A DNA stretch of 64,000 bases from NCBI GenBank assembly GCA_015179045.1, contig WHUZ01000002.1, positions 1,736,001-1,800,000 on the forward strand, in the 5' to 3' direction. Every line of letters begins with the position of its first letter. The stretch's first letter is position 1. Source of the stretch: Kalaharituber pfeilii (taxonomy: Eukaryota > Ascomycota > Pezizomycetes > Pezizales > Pezizaceae). The notes under the pieces were generated by a model that saw only the letters and a list, made by a program, of their open reading frames with translations, was not told the DNA's origin and searched no databases. This document shows positions 1 through 9,117 of the stretch, piece after piece. A program made the translations under genes and the position numbers.

Positions 1-812
1 GATACGGTAGATAGTTCGCCATCAAAAAATTGATAGCGCAGAAAGATTCTAATGTTTGTTGGCTTCAAAGGTCGTCGTCTATGACAGCCCTGCTCTTGGT
101 ATATTCTCTGCCCCTAGAGCAGCATGGACTTTCAAAGTCTTTGGTCACCCCAATGTTCATCTTCTTAACAACTTCAAGCAATGGGTTGATGAACGCTATC
201 CTACTGAAAAAGGCCCAGAAGGAAGAATTGAGAGATCATCCTATCCATTGGTAGAACCAGATGAGAAGATGATTGCCAGGTTTGAAGAAATAAAAAGCAT
301 TGCACAAAGCGAGGAAAATGGCAAGACAATACAAATTATCGATGCAAGGCCTCATGGGAGATGGCTGGGGAAAGATCCGGAGCCACGGCCAGGTCTGTAT
401 GAGAGGCTGCCTTCTTCTTGTGGTGACACTTATTTTTAACATGTAATTTTTATCAGGTCTTTCTTCTGGACATATCCCTCAATCTATCAGTCTTCCCTTC
501 AGTAGTTTAGTGGACCCAGTAACTAAAAAACTGAAGCATGCTACCGAGCTCAAGGAAATACTACTTGGTAGTGGGATTAATCCATCAAAGGACGTGGAGA
601 AAAGGCTTATGTGTGGAACTGGTGTCACTGCAGTTGTTGTTGAGGTTGCTATGGAAGAGGCCGGAATTGACGGCGTCAAGAAGGTCTATGATGGTTCCTG
701 GACGTAAGTATACAAGAAAGATCCATTTCTAGCATCCGTCCAGCTAATAGTCCATTACAGGGAATGGGCCCAGAGAGTCGATGAGGCCAGTGGGTTAATT
801 GTTAAATCATAA
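1..812 (+). CDS. TUM1: Thiosulfate/3-mercaptopyruvate sulfurtransferase (Tum1/MPST type), 5' partial
   Basis: This is the 3' part of a two-domain rhodanese gene. Exons read as about 71-392, 457-703 and 761-812 (TAA), joined by GT-AG introns 393-456 and 704-760; the acceptor at 69-70 with a CTAAT branch point near 49 implies an earlier exon outside the window. The first visible exon holds the end of the N-terminal inactive rhodanese domain and the start of the second. The catalytic loop is CGTGVTA (codons from about 612), whose CG-type loop resembles mercaptopyruvate sulfurtransferases rather than the CRKG loop of thiosulfate sulfurtransferases. The family transfers sulfur from 3-mercaptopyruvate and in yeast (Tum1) feeds tRNA thiolation and molybdenum-cofactor chemistry. 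The family assignment is firm; the preferred substrate is inferred from the loop only. Confidence 0.85.
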
Positions 813-2100
813 GACACTGAGAAAGCACCTCTGATTGTGGGGACTTGACTCAGAGATTGTTTTTCTTGTTGAAGCAATTTCAAAAAAATCTGTGAACCAA
901 TTTCATACGCTATTTGTGAATCTGTGCAACAATATGGTTTGAAGTGCTGAAACATACAGCTTTCCAGTTGATCTGAGTTCGACAAATATTTATGGTATGC
1001 AAGTCAACTCAACATCTGGCATAATTAGAGAATATTAACCACTATATCGGTTGGTTGAATTGCATTTCCATAGGGGCACCGAACAGCGCATTACTACTGC
1101 TGATTTGTACGAGTATTGAAGTTTCCAGACATTTAGCTCTACACCGATTAGAATGGGTGGGTAGAATAATACGTCAATCACGTGCGCGCCGTACCTAGCG
1201 GCTGGGCACGAGACTAATGGGTGGGGTAATTCTGAGAACAGGGGCTGGGTTAATTATTTTCCATTACCTCTCCTCTCGTTAGCTCGTTTGAAGGGTGCCG
1301 GAAAATCGTGTCTCACTAGTGCATTCGGCCCGTATTCGAATTGTGGGGAAGGGAATAGATTACTCTGTACGGAGTACGGTACGTCTTTTGCTATTATGGT
1401 GCCGGCAGCTTAGTACTCGCTGGTTCGGAAAGTAATGGAACGCTGCATAAAAATATGCAACATTTCAAAAGGCGATTAGTACATACGCTTTATGCAGCGT
1501 TCCAATACATACTTTCCGAATCAGCGAGTACTTTGGGAGTACTCCCGAGAACTCTAAGCTTAATGTGCAAGCTAGCTTTGAGACATTAGCAAGTTGCGAT
1601 CTCCGATAGACACTTTTCCTGTATTTCTCGTGTCTTACTATTTCTTTACCGTCAACCATTGTACCCGAGATGAATTTCTACTTGCTGAGGCTTCTATTTC
1701 CTTTTTAAATCTTCCATAAACCTTGCATCCACGGAGGCCAATCATACTCCGATTGACAAACATATGAAGGCTGCACTAATATCAGAACATCAGGCATTAC
1801 CTCAGGCAGAAAAGAAAAATAGAAAAGGGATTGGATCGATGAATGAGGGCTTGTTAATGATTTCTAGAATCCCACTGATAATACTACTTGATTTATCTTA
1901 CCATCCGAATGCCATGTCACTTTGGGATTTGCCAAGACTCCAGCACTCACAGTTCAAGTGCCCCACTGTACTGAGCACACAGGTATTCACTATACCTATT
2001 CTGCGAATTCCCTATCTACCTGTATCAGCCATATACTGGCAGCCGCATGAGATCATTCTAACAGTGCCCGTGATAATCGCACGTCGAAACCATTGTTCAA
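813..2100. other. Intergenic stretch without a supported gene
   Basis: This lies between the convergent 3' end of the sulfurtransferase gene and the PTPA start codon. It holds a short hairpin element at 1412-1532, listed separately. A 125-codon open frame at 1764-2141 overlaps the PTPA start in another frame and resembles nothing known. The promoter of PTPA should lie in the last few hundred bases. I see nothing else. Confidence 0.5.
1412..1532. repeat. Short hairpin (MITE-like) inverted repeat with 40-44 bp arms
   Basis: The left arm 1412-1451 and the right arm 1489-1532 are near-perfect reverse complements. They differ by a 4-bp insertion in the right arm and one substitution, and are separated by a 37-base loop. 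The outer ends read AGTACTCGCT and AGCGAGTACT, so a TA sits just inside each end, as expected for Tc1/mariner- or pogo-derived miniature elements. There is no coding capacity. The assignment to a superfamily is an inference from the border. Confidence 0.7.
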
Positions 2101-3562
2101 ATGCCTCAAGTGCCACTTCATCCGTTGCTGAAGCCTTTTGACCTCTCAATACACATATTCAAACCTTCGGAGAAAAGAATACATTCCCAGGCTGACCTTG
2201 ACCACTTCAATGTCTCGCCAGCATATAACCGGATAGTTGCTTTTCTCAACCATCTGAATGCTTCGGTATCTCCACTGGCAATATCCTCTCTCCAACAAGA
2301 AGCAGCTGGTGAAAGCACCTTTTCGATGCCTGCTATTTCTCCAGAGAAGGTCTACACAAACTCTCCAACGATCCAAGTATCCCAGCCGGTGCAACAAATT
2401 GTCGATCTTATTCAAGAATTGGAGCAATTCATTGCTGAATGTCCCCCAGACACTGGCCCCAGGAGATTTGGTAATGTTGCTTTCAGAACATGGCATAAGG
2501 TGGCTGAAGAGCGGATACCAGAGTTGCTCGACAAACATCTATCCACAGAAATAATATGTCACAAGCCAACTACCGGGATCTCTGCAAAGGCCGAAGTCAC
2601 AACTTATCTAATGGGCTCTTTTGGCTCGGCTCAACGTCTAGATTATGGCACTGGCCATGAGCTTTCATTCCTCGCCTTTTTATGCGCCATATGGCTACTT
2701 GGAAGCTTTATTCCCGGTCGTGATGAACAAGCAATTGTGTTACGTGTGATACCAACATATCTACATCTAATCCGCACTCTCGTCAAAACTTATACCCTTG
2801 AACCAGCTGGTTCCCATGGTGTTTGGGGGCTTGATGACCATTCTTTTCTTCCTTATATATTCGGTTCTGCGCAGCTTACAACGCAGGCTCCACAGCCTGG
2901 AGTTGAGCCAGACTACAGGAAAACCAAGGTGCCAAAGCCTGGAGATGTAGCGAAGCCAATGATAGTTGATGAATGGAGAGAGAAAAATCTTTACTTTGGA
3001 GCAATAGGGTTTATAAATGATGTTAAGAAAGGACCTTTCTGGGAGCATAGCCCGATTCTATTTGATATATCTGGAGTCAAAGAGGGATGGGGAAAAATAA
3101 ACATTGTAAGATTACCAATTTTGTTGTATATTTCTTTTATCTAAATATTTATGAATGGGTCAATTGACATTATTTGATCAGGGTATGATAAAGATGTACA
3201 AAGCAGAGGTTTTAGGGAAATTCCCAGTGGTTCAACACTTCCCTTTCGGTTCCATATTCCCGTGGACATCTGGCCTAGATGACTCTAATGCTAGTAATCC
3301 CAACTTGGAAAACATTCCCGATACAACTGGAACGTCTACACCTCATCCTCAAGTCACTACTCGAGCCCCTTGGGCGAAGCAACCCCTAGCACCCACCTTT
3401 GATAAACCCATAACATCAAGCCAACAAGATGGGAGGGGTGTTATAGACTTAGTGGCTGGTACTAAAGCTCCATGGACTCGTGCACCGGCAGCTCCTGGAG
3501 CTGCACAGGATGCGGGAATGCCAGAGGGCGGGGTAATAGCAAAAGCTCCGTGGGCGAAGTAG
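2101..3562 (+). CDS. RRD1: Serine/threonine protein phosphatase 2A activator (PTPA, Rrd1-like peptidyl-prolyl isomerase)
   Basis: Two exons, 2101-3105 and 3182-3562, with a 76-bp intron, give about 461 residues. The protein has the full PTPA fold: an N-terminal helix-rich part, the conserved stretch with YGTGHELSF (near residue 180), GVWGLDDH (near residue 240) and a C-terminal KMYKAEVL segment encoded just after the intron. The tail of about 110 residues after the domain is rich in Pro and Ala and carries repeated APWAK/APWTR motifs, the last one at the C-terminus; such a tail is usual for fungal Rrd1 homologues and absent from the shorter Rrd2. The family activates PP2A-like phosphatases, with proposed prolyl isomerase activity. 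The Rrd1 versus Rrd2 choice rests on the tail and length. Confidence 0.92.
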
Positions 3563-3932
3563 AGATACGTCTCTTATTCTGGTTGAGATTTATGTACTTT
3601 TGCTGGCATCAATACTGAGCATTGTTTTTCGAAAAGTGAGACTTTTAATCACTCCAATCGGACTGAAATCCTGGCAAATCGATTTTCGTTTCGATCCTCT
3701 TTTCTTTTTTTCACTGTGTATCGAGATGCTAGGTCGCATGAAGTTTCAGGTCGCAAGGAGATGCATCAGATGTTTACAATCTTTATAAGTCGCCATAGAC
3801 TGATTCTACGGAAGTGAGATTCTCGTCTCCTGACATAATGGAGCCGGAGATTTTCCAATATAATATGGAGCATAGACTGCAAAGAAGTTAGTTATACCTA
3901 GTGCAGCTTGGACGTTAGACCATCTAAAGGGA
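3563..3932. other. Intergenic stretch, PTPA 3' flank
   Basis: This is the presumed PTPA 3' UTR and spacer, AT-rich, with T-rich runs near 3705. It holds no supported gene and ends at the hairpin MITE. Confidence 0.4.
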
Positions 3933-4012
3933 CTAGCTAGTAAAATATGTATTCGGACATAGCGCATAATGTGCATTAGTAGCCCTGTCCGAATACATAT
4001 TTTACTGGCTAG
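3933..4012 (-). mobile_element. 80-bp hairpin MITE, copy 1
   Basis: The arms are near-perfect reverse complements (left arm begins CTAGCTAGTAAAATATGT, right arm ends in TTTTACTGGCTAG), with a short central spacer around ATAATGTGCATTAG. The reverse complement matches the element at 54327-54406 at 78 of 80 positions by eye. The dinucleotide GA occurs directly outside both ends (3931-3932 and 4013-4014). There is no coding capacity; it must be moved by a transposase supplied elsewhere. Confidence 0.8.
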
Positions 4013-4075
4013 GATATGTAAGTGATGTATCGAACTCTTGGCTGACATCCCTGGCGGCGAAGTTGTATTACCAGT

Positions 4076-4078
4076 ACT
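4076..4078. repeat. Possible 3-bp target duplication (ACT) at left border of Harbinger composite
   Basis: ACT directly precedes the terminal repeat at 4079. The same ACT precedes the internal terminal repeat (4728-4730) and follows the right one (6163-6165). Since the right border carries ACT rather than its reverse complement, this behaves as a 3-bp direct duplication, the size expected for PIF/Harbinger insertion. Confidence 0.55.
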
Positions 4079-4138
4079 GGAGGACTTCCCGTAGGTCTAT
4101 TCGCGCCTAATAGAAAACGGTTCTATTCGCAAATAGCA

Positions 4139-4250
4139 ACATCGCCTTCCCGTCGATTTTGCTGTTTCTAACGCAATAGAACACGGAATAGAAGCATCGC
4201 CTTCCCGTAACCTTCTGTTGTCTTTGAATAGAAATAAGACATCGCTTTCC
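4139..4250 (+). repeat. Subterminal direct repeats in the Harbinger left arm
   Basis: Three copies of the motif CATCGCCTTCCCGT or a close variant lie at about 4140-4153, 4195-4208 and 4240-4250, two of them preceded by GAATAGAA. The mirrored set sits in the right arm (about 5991-6101). Repeated subterminal motifs of this kind are typical transposase or Myb-like protein binding sites in Harbinger elements; that role is inferred. Confidence 0.5.
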
Positions 4251-4340
4251 AAATTGGTTGAACCCCTTTTTTTGGTGGAGAAAAGGGGTGTCAGGTACCT
4301 CTTGAGAAAGCTCTCCACCTCGCATCTCTCATCCATCATC

Positions 4341-4416
4341 ACCCCTCCTCCATCACGCCTCCTCCATCACACCTCCTCCATCACACCTCCTCCATCACAC
4401 CTCCTCCATCACACCT
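4341..4416 (+). repeat. 14-bp minisatellite (CACCTCCTCCATCA) in left arm
   Basis: A tandem array of a 14-bp C/T-rich unit holds four CCATCACACC junctions here. The inverted copy in the right arm (about 5800-5893) holds five. This one-unit difference accounts for the whole length difference between the two arms. Confidence 0.8.
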
Positions 4417-4471
4417 TCTCCACCATATCCCCTCTATTACACCTCCTCTATCACGTCTTCTTTCTCCTCCA

Positions 4472-4657
4472 ATGAGACAAAAAAAACGCATGGCCTCTCC
4501 ATTAATAGAGCCACCTAGCAAACGTCGCGGTGGTAAACCCAAAGGTGCACAGAAATTTACAGAAAGCGACGAGCGGCGTCTACTGCATATAATGGGGGAA
4601 ATACTTCCATATGGAAGTGATATGTGGGAGAAGGTAACAGTATTGAAATATAGATAG
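4472..4657 (+). CDS. Myb/SANT-like Harbinger accessory protein, left-arm copy (61 codons)
   Basis: This short ORF encodes a basic start (KRRGGKPKGAQKF) followed by TESDERRLLHIMGEILPYG, which resembles the start of the Myb/SANT-like domain found in fungal proteins and in the second ORF of PIF/Harbinger elements. In those elements the Myb-like partner binds the element ends and helps the transposase enter the nucleus. The domain stops after about 45 residues, roughly half of a complete one, so the copy is probably truncated or needs splicing that I cannot see. An identical copy lies in opposite orientation at 5570-5755. Expression is not shown. Confidence 0.5.
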   Translation: MRQKKRMASPLIEPPSKRRGGKPKGAQKFTESDERRLLHIMGEILPYGSDMWEKVTVLKYR

Positions 4658-4784
4658 TTAGATCATACTAACTCGAAGCAACTGTAGGTTGAGACTGTAT
4701 ATAATGATCTTGCAACGGTTGAAAAGCACTGGAGGACTTCCCGTAGGTCTATTCGAAAAATGGCCATTTCTATTTCAACGGAAT

Positions 4785-4804
4785 AGGGGGGGGGCCCCCC
4801 CCTA
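4785..4804. repeat. G9C8 homopolymer palindrome
   Basis: A run of nine G (4786-4794) is followed directly by eight C (4795-4802), flanked by ATA and TAT. It lies between the internal terminal repeat and the transposase fragment and could form a hairpin. It may also be a site of sequencing or assembly error. Confidence 0.6.
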
Positions 4805-4935
4805 TCCGAGCCCTTTCTATTCGACTTAGAAATTTTTCAACCTCTTCGCCTACCTTTTCACCCTTCGCCCACACCTTTTCTTCGCCCACCTTTTCTTCGC
4901 CCACCTTCTCACACACGCTCACGTGTTTTCATACC

Positions 4936-5493
4936 ATGGATTCGTCAGCTGCTTTGATGCTCTATGAACAAGAACGGAATAGATATATCACTGCCCTTGT
5001 CCTTATCTGGCTTTATGCTGACTATCGTGAACGATTGCGAAGGCGTCGATTGCGCTTTTATCTTACGCGACCAGATCTCCCACAACCGCGAGGTGGAACA
5101 GCTTGGGATAGACTCTATAACAATGCTAATGATAGAGCCTTTATTACAACAATGGGTTTCGACTGCAGCTCTTTCGCGTTTTTATTGGGTCCCTTTGAAA
5201 GACTATGGAATACAACACCAATTCCAAGGAATGATGTAAATCCGGAGGGTACTTTAACTGAAGGTCATATTGGGCGGAGATCATTGAGTGCAGCAGGAGC
5301 TTTAGGACTGGTTCTTCATCATCTTAATTCAACAATGGCAGATTATACACTTCAGCAGATCTTTGGAGTAACTCCTGCTGTCTGCCCTCGATATCGATTG
5401 TTTGGCATGCGTCTACTCTTATATTGTTTGCAGCAAATACCTGAAGCTCGAGTTAAATGGCCTAAGGAGAGTGAACTATTTGAGCATCCCTAG
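4936..5493 (+). pseudogene. PIF/Harbinger transposase, N-terminal fragment (185 codons)
   Basis: The ORF begins MDSSAALMLYEQERNRY and continues through GTAWDRLYNNANDRAFI, GRRSLSAAGALGLVLHHLNS and TLQQIFGVTPAVCPRY, the order of motifs seen in the N-terminal region of fungal DDE_Tnp_4 (Harbinger) transposases, where the last part is the helix-turn-helix before the catalytic core. It ends with a stop after SELFEHP. The DDE catalytic core that normally follows is absent, so it cannot catalyse transposition. It is convergent with the Myb-like ORF at 5570-5755, as in intact two-gene Harbinger elements. Truncation is certain; whether the short protein acts as a repressor or is dead is unknown. Confidence 0.7.
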
Positions 5494-5569
5494 ACTTGCG
5501 CTTTTCAACCGTTGCAAGATCATTATATACAGTCTCAACCTACAGTTGCTTCGAGTTAGTATGATCTAA

Positions 5570-5755
5570 CTATCTATATTTCAATACTGTTACCTTCTCC
5601 CACATATCACTTCCATATGGAAGTATTTCCCCCATTATATGCAGTAGACGCCGCTCGTCGCTTTCTGTAAATTTCTGTGCACCTTTGGGTTTACCACCGC
5701 GACGTTTGCTAGGTGGCTCTATTAATGGAGAGGCCATGCGTTTTTTTTGTCTCAT
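5570..5755 (-). CDS. Myb/SANT-like Harbinger accessory protein, right-arm copy (61 codons)
   Basis: This is identical in translation to the copy at 4472-4657 and lies on the opposite strand in the right arm. Inside the self-contained element 4731-6162 it is the native partner, converging on the transposase fragment with a 76-base gap between stop codons. The same limits apply: only part of a Myb/SANT-like domain is present. Confidence 0.5.
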   Translation of the reverse strand: MRQKKRMASPLIEPPSKRRGGKPKGAQKFTESDERRLLHIMGEILPYGSDMWEKVTVLKYR

Positions 5756-6171
5756 TGGAGGAGAAAGAAGACGTGATAGAGGAGGTGTAATAGAGGGGAT
5801 ATGGTGGAGAAGGTGTGATGGAGGAGGTGTGATGGAGGAGGTGTGATGGAGGAGGTGTGATGGAGGAGGTGTGATGGAGGAGGCGTGATGGAGGAGGGGT
5901 GATGATGGATGAGAGATGCGAGGTGGAGAGCTTTCTCAAGAGGTACCTGACACCCCTTTTCTCCACCAAAAAAAGGGGTTCAACCAATTTGGAAAGCGAT
6001 GTCTTATTTCTATTCAAAGACAACAGAAGGTTACGGGAAGGCGATGCTTCTATTCCGTGTTCTATTGCGTTAGAAACAGCAAAATCGACGGGAAGGCGAT
6101 GTTGCTATTTGCGAATAGAACCGTTTTCTATTAGGCGCGAATAGACCTACGGGAAGTCCTCCACTGTACTC

Positions 6172-7433
6172 ACTACAGGTTCACCGCAACCGTAGGGCGG
6201 GATGCACGCGCGCATACGAAATGCGCATATGCGACGCAGGCGATATGCGACAGCCGATGGCGACGGCGTCGCAGTCGCATAAATGAGTGCTATATGAGCT
6301 ACGCAGAGGACTAGCGAGCATCGCTAGTCAAGGCCTGGCGGACGGTAATTCTCTGCGTTTACCAGATCCGTTACAGTGCCTGTAAAGTAGCATTATCATA
6401 TTATTACTATATACACCTAAGCGAGTTAGTAAAGTGTCTGCCTCTCCAAGTTCACTTCCTGAGAGAACTTGTGCAACAGTTCAAGATTATTAATCAGCCC
6501 AAATATTCTTTCTAAAATGAACATGTTCATGTATCACTTGTCAATTACAGCTATTGCATTGTGAGTCTCAAGCTACTACTGCTATCACTATCATCATCCA
6601 TTACATGGCCGACTATCACTGTCTATCCTTCTGCTATCTCTTGGGCGGGTGAAACTTCGCTAAATTCGATGCACTAGTTTCACTGTATGGCATCCAGCCA
6701 AGAGGGTCTGTGTACTATCAAATTCCTGACCTCAAGCAATGGTCAGTGCATATATCTCAGGCACGGGAACAGCGCACATCTATTCAATGTCCTTGTAACT
6801 ACCATAGAATAACAATAGCATAACTATTTGCTCATGTAGTTAGTCCTAGCAGTCAATCTTATACAGTCTCATCAGTCTCGTAGTAGGCGAGTACAATCCC
6901 ACAAGACGTTGCAAATTTGATATGATTGATTGGCATGACAAGGACCAAAAGTAGTGAAACTAGTGCATCGAATTTAGCGAAGTTTCACCCGCCCAAGAGA
7001 TAGTACTCAATCAGCCTACTTAAAATGTCGGATCTATGAACAAAGTTGGCCTTCTAAAAGACACCGGAGGTTTGCTAAAAAATAGACTTCCTGCAGGTAT
7101 GCATTTTCTTGCAAATGCTGATATCTGCATAGGAGTTTGATTGTAAAGTAACAGCATGTAGTCTGCTATTTCTATTCCAATTGCCAATAATAGGTCTTGT
7201 TACGGAGGTGGTAAACGCAGAAAGTTACCGTCCGCCAGGTCAAAAAGACACTTGACTAGCGATACTCGCTAGTCCTCTGCGTAGCTCATATAGTACTCAT
7301 TATGCGACTGCGGCGCCTTTCCGGCTGTCGCATGTCGCTTACGTCGCATATGTGCATTTCGTATGCGCTTGCATTTTTCGCTTTTTCACGCGCTCCATCG
7401 GCCGCCCACACTACGGTCGCGGTGAACCCGTAA
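6172..7433. mobile_element. Non-coding inverted-repeat element with about 200-bp diverged arms
   Basis: The left arm (about 6172-6372) begins CTACAGGTTCACCGCAACCG, and the right arm (about 7205-7433) reads in reverse TTACGGGTTCACCGCGACCG. The arms stay alignable through blocks such as GCATACGAAATGC, GCGACAGCCG, CTATATGAGCTACGCAGAGG and CCTGGCGGACGGTAA, with frequent substitutions and small indels. No ORF of note lies inside. Long diverged terminal repeats without coding capacity suggest an old non-autonomous DNA transposon, possibly Mutator-like; I could not find a convincing target duplication. It directly abuts the right border of the Harbinger composite and is itself interrupted by the 6634-7003 element. 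Confidence 0.65.
6634..7003. mobile_element. 370-bp element with perfect 50-bp terminal inverted repeats
   Basis: Positions 6634-6683 and 6954-7003 are perfect 50-bp reverse complements, beginning CTATCTCTTGGGCGGGTG. Taken from the TA inside, both ends read TA followed by TCTCTTGGGCGGG, consistent with Tc1/mariner-type insertion at TA. The 270-bp interior is non-coding. The perfect arms, compared with the diverged arms of the host element at 6172-7433, show that this insertion is younger. Confidence 0.75.
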
Positions 7434-8035
7434 CAGGTCTTGAGTGAGGATATTGTGAGGGTTGAGTTCTGCCATAATAGTGCTCCAATGCAATGTCGAT
7501 GCCATGATGTGATGCAATAGTGTGATGCAGTTTGCTGTAGCAAGCGAAATGATACATGGCTTTATTCACCTCCATTGGACAGTTTCAATTTTTGCAGGCG
7601 GAAACTCACAGGCATGAAACAGCTCTAGCGGAACTACGATATCGTTTGGTTGCCATAGTTTCCACTTGAAATCTCGGCTATACGTGGTCAGGGTCTTGAT
7701 TCTGTTGCCTGTGGGGCGTGTTAAAAGAATTAATAAAGGGTCCAGGCTCTAAGTTCGAACCGCGGAGTGGCCAACTTCTCTTGCTTTCAGTCCCAAAACT
7801 ATCGCCAAGTGCCACTAATGCAATGCAATGCATGGCACGTTTGTATCTGCCAGCCCGACCACTTACGCCTTTCTTGATTTGTCCCACCTTCGGAACGGGC
7901 ATAAGAGGTTGCTACCATTCCTGACATCCAAGAAACATACGGTCAGTGTTAGGATTTCTTCTCGATAGGTCCAACACTTCCCAGAGTGCTAACAAGTGCC
8001 GCTATATTCCAATTGAACTCCAGCTTGTTTGAGCA
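7434..8035. other. Intergenic stretch upstream of the nucleotide kinase
   Basis: There is no supported gene. A GTTCGAACC box near 7753 resembles a tRNA B box but has no matching A box or cloverleaf. The promoter of the downstream kinase gene should be here. Confidence 0.4.
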
Positions 8036-9117
8036 TTGATACATACAAAGGTTCCTCGAGACATAAAGCGCCAAATGAGTACCGATACCAAGGATAATGT
8101 CAACAACGATGTTAAGGATGGCACGAACAGTGAATATGCGTGTGATGCGCAAGATGCCCACGTCATGAACCCTCCGAAAACGAATTCAAAGCAGTCGACA
8201 TCCGACCCAGCTACAGCAGAGGATGGATTGGAGCCAGAAGTGGATATAATTTTTCTTCTAGGTATTTGCCTCAAATCCTCACTCCCGAGGCTACTTCCCT
8301 CTCTGCCACTGTCCTCTCTCCCAGCACATATGCAATACCTACCTTCTAACCTCTGACCAGGTGGACCCGGTTCCGGTAAAGGTTCGCTAAGCGAGCACAT
8401 TCGCTCCCTTCCATCCTCCGAGCTTGCGCACCTCCTCGATCTCCCCAAGAACTATGTCCATTTCAACCCTTTCACACATCTCTCAATCGGCGACTTTCTT
8501 CGCCTTCAAGCAGGCATCAGCACTTCGAATTCCAGCTACGACGCACCTTGTGCCGATGCGACTATGATTACAGAATATATCCGCATCGGCAAACTTCTTC
8601 CTTGGCCTGTCCTCCGCAAGCACCTGCAAACGGGAATTCTCCGTGCCGCATTGACGTCCGGCCACGCTACTACGCGTACTTGGCTCCTCCTCGACGGCTT
8701 CCCGCGATGTTTGCCCCAACTGCACGATTTTCTTGCTGAGGCGTCGCTGTGGAGCTCGGGGATGAGACTCCACCTCCTGGGCGCGCTGCACGTTACATGC
8801 CGGGAGGAGACCATGATAAAACGAGTGAGGGATCGAGCACGGGTAGGTGATGCGATGGAGATGATTGGGAAACGAGTGGAGGGGTACCTGACAGACACAA
8901 TGCCAGTGGTGGAGTGGTTTCGGGGGATGGAAGGGAGGTTGGTGGAGGTGGATAGTGAGGGGAGGGCAGTGGAGGAGACATGGAAGGCAGTAAAAGAGGG
9001 ACTAAAGGTGGGTTTTCGCGCGGGAGATTGAAAGGATAGTAACTAACTTTACATAATGTTTTTTACCAGGCTCTGATGAAGATGCCGCCAATGATGGTCG
9101 GTACTGGGGGTCCATGA
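8036..9117 (+). CDS. P-loop nucleoside monophosphate kinase (adenylate/UMP-CMP kinase-like)
   Basis: Exons 8036-8261, 8361-9007 and 9070-9117 give about 306 residues; the introns have good branch points (TTCTAAC, ACTAAC). After a polar N-terminal extension of about 70 residues comes the P-loop GGPGSGKG, split by intron 1 after its first glycine, then IGDFLRLQ (GD-LLR-like NMP-binding motif), DGFPR (near residue 195) and an arginine-rich RVRDRARVGD segment with a short lid, the arrangement of short-lid UMP/CMP kinases. The family phosphorylates nucleoside monophosphates with ATP. The sequence is divergent, so substrate is uncertain. An alternative start is the ATG at 8075. If the second intron is not removed the protein ends at 9031 instead. 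Confidence 0.75.

Larger units (their letters stand above)
4079..6162. mobile_element. Palindromic PIF/Harbinger-derived composite with three terminal repeats
   Basis: The left arm 4079-4727 and right arm 5500-6162 are inverted copies, apparently identical except for one extra 14-bp minisatellite unit in the right arm (649 versus 663 bp). The 25-bp terminal repeat starting GGAGGACTTCCCGTAGG occurs at 4079-4103, again inside at 4731-4755, and reversed at 6138-6162. Therefore 4731-6162 (1,432 bp, flanked by ACT on both sides) is by itself a complete two-ended element with convergent transposase and Myb-like ORFs, and 4079-4727 is an extra inverted half-copy glued to its left end. The presence of a Harbinger-type transposase fragment together with a Myb/SANT-like ORF is the hallmark gene pair of PIF/Harbinger elements. 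Confidence 0.8.

Noticed and set aside
1764..2141. 125-codon ORF before PTPA
   Set aside because: It overlaps the PTPA start in another frame, and no homologue is recognised; probably 5' untranslated sequence.
7740..7780. tRNA-like B box (GTTCGAACC)
   Set aside because: No A box, acceptor stem or anticodon arm can be built around it. No other tRNA or rRNA gene was found in the window.
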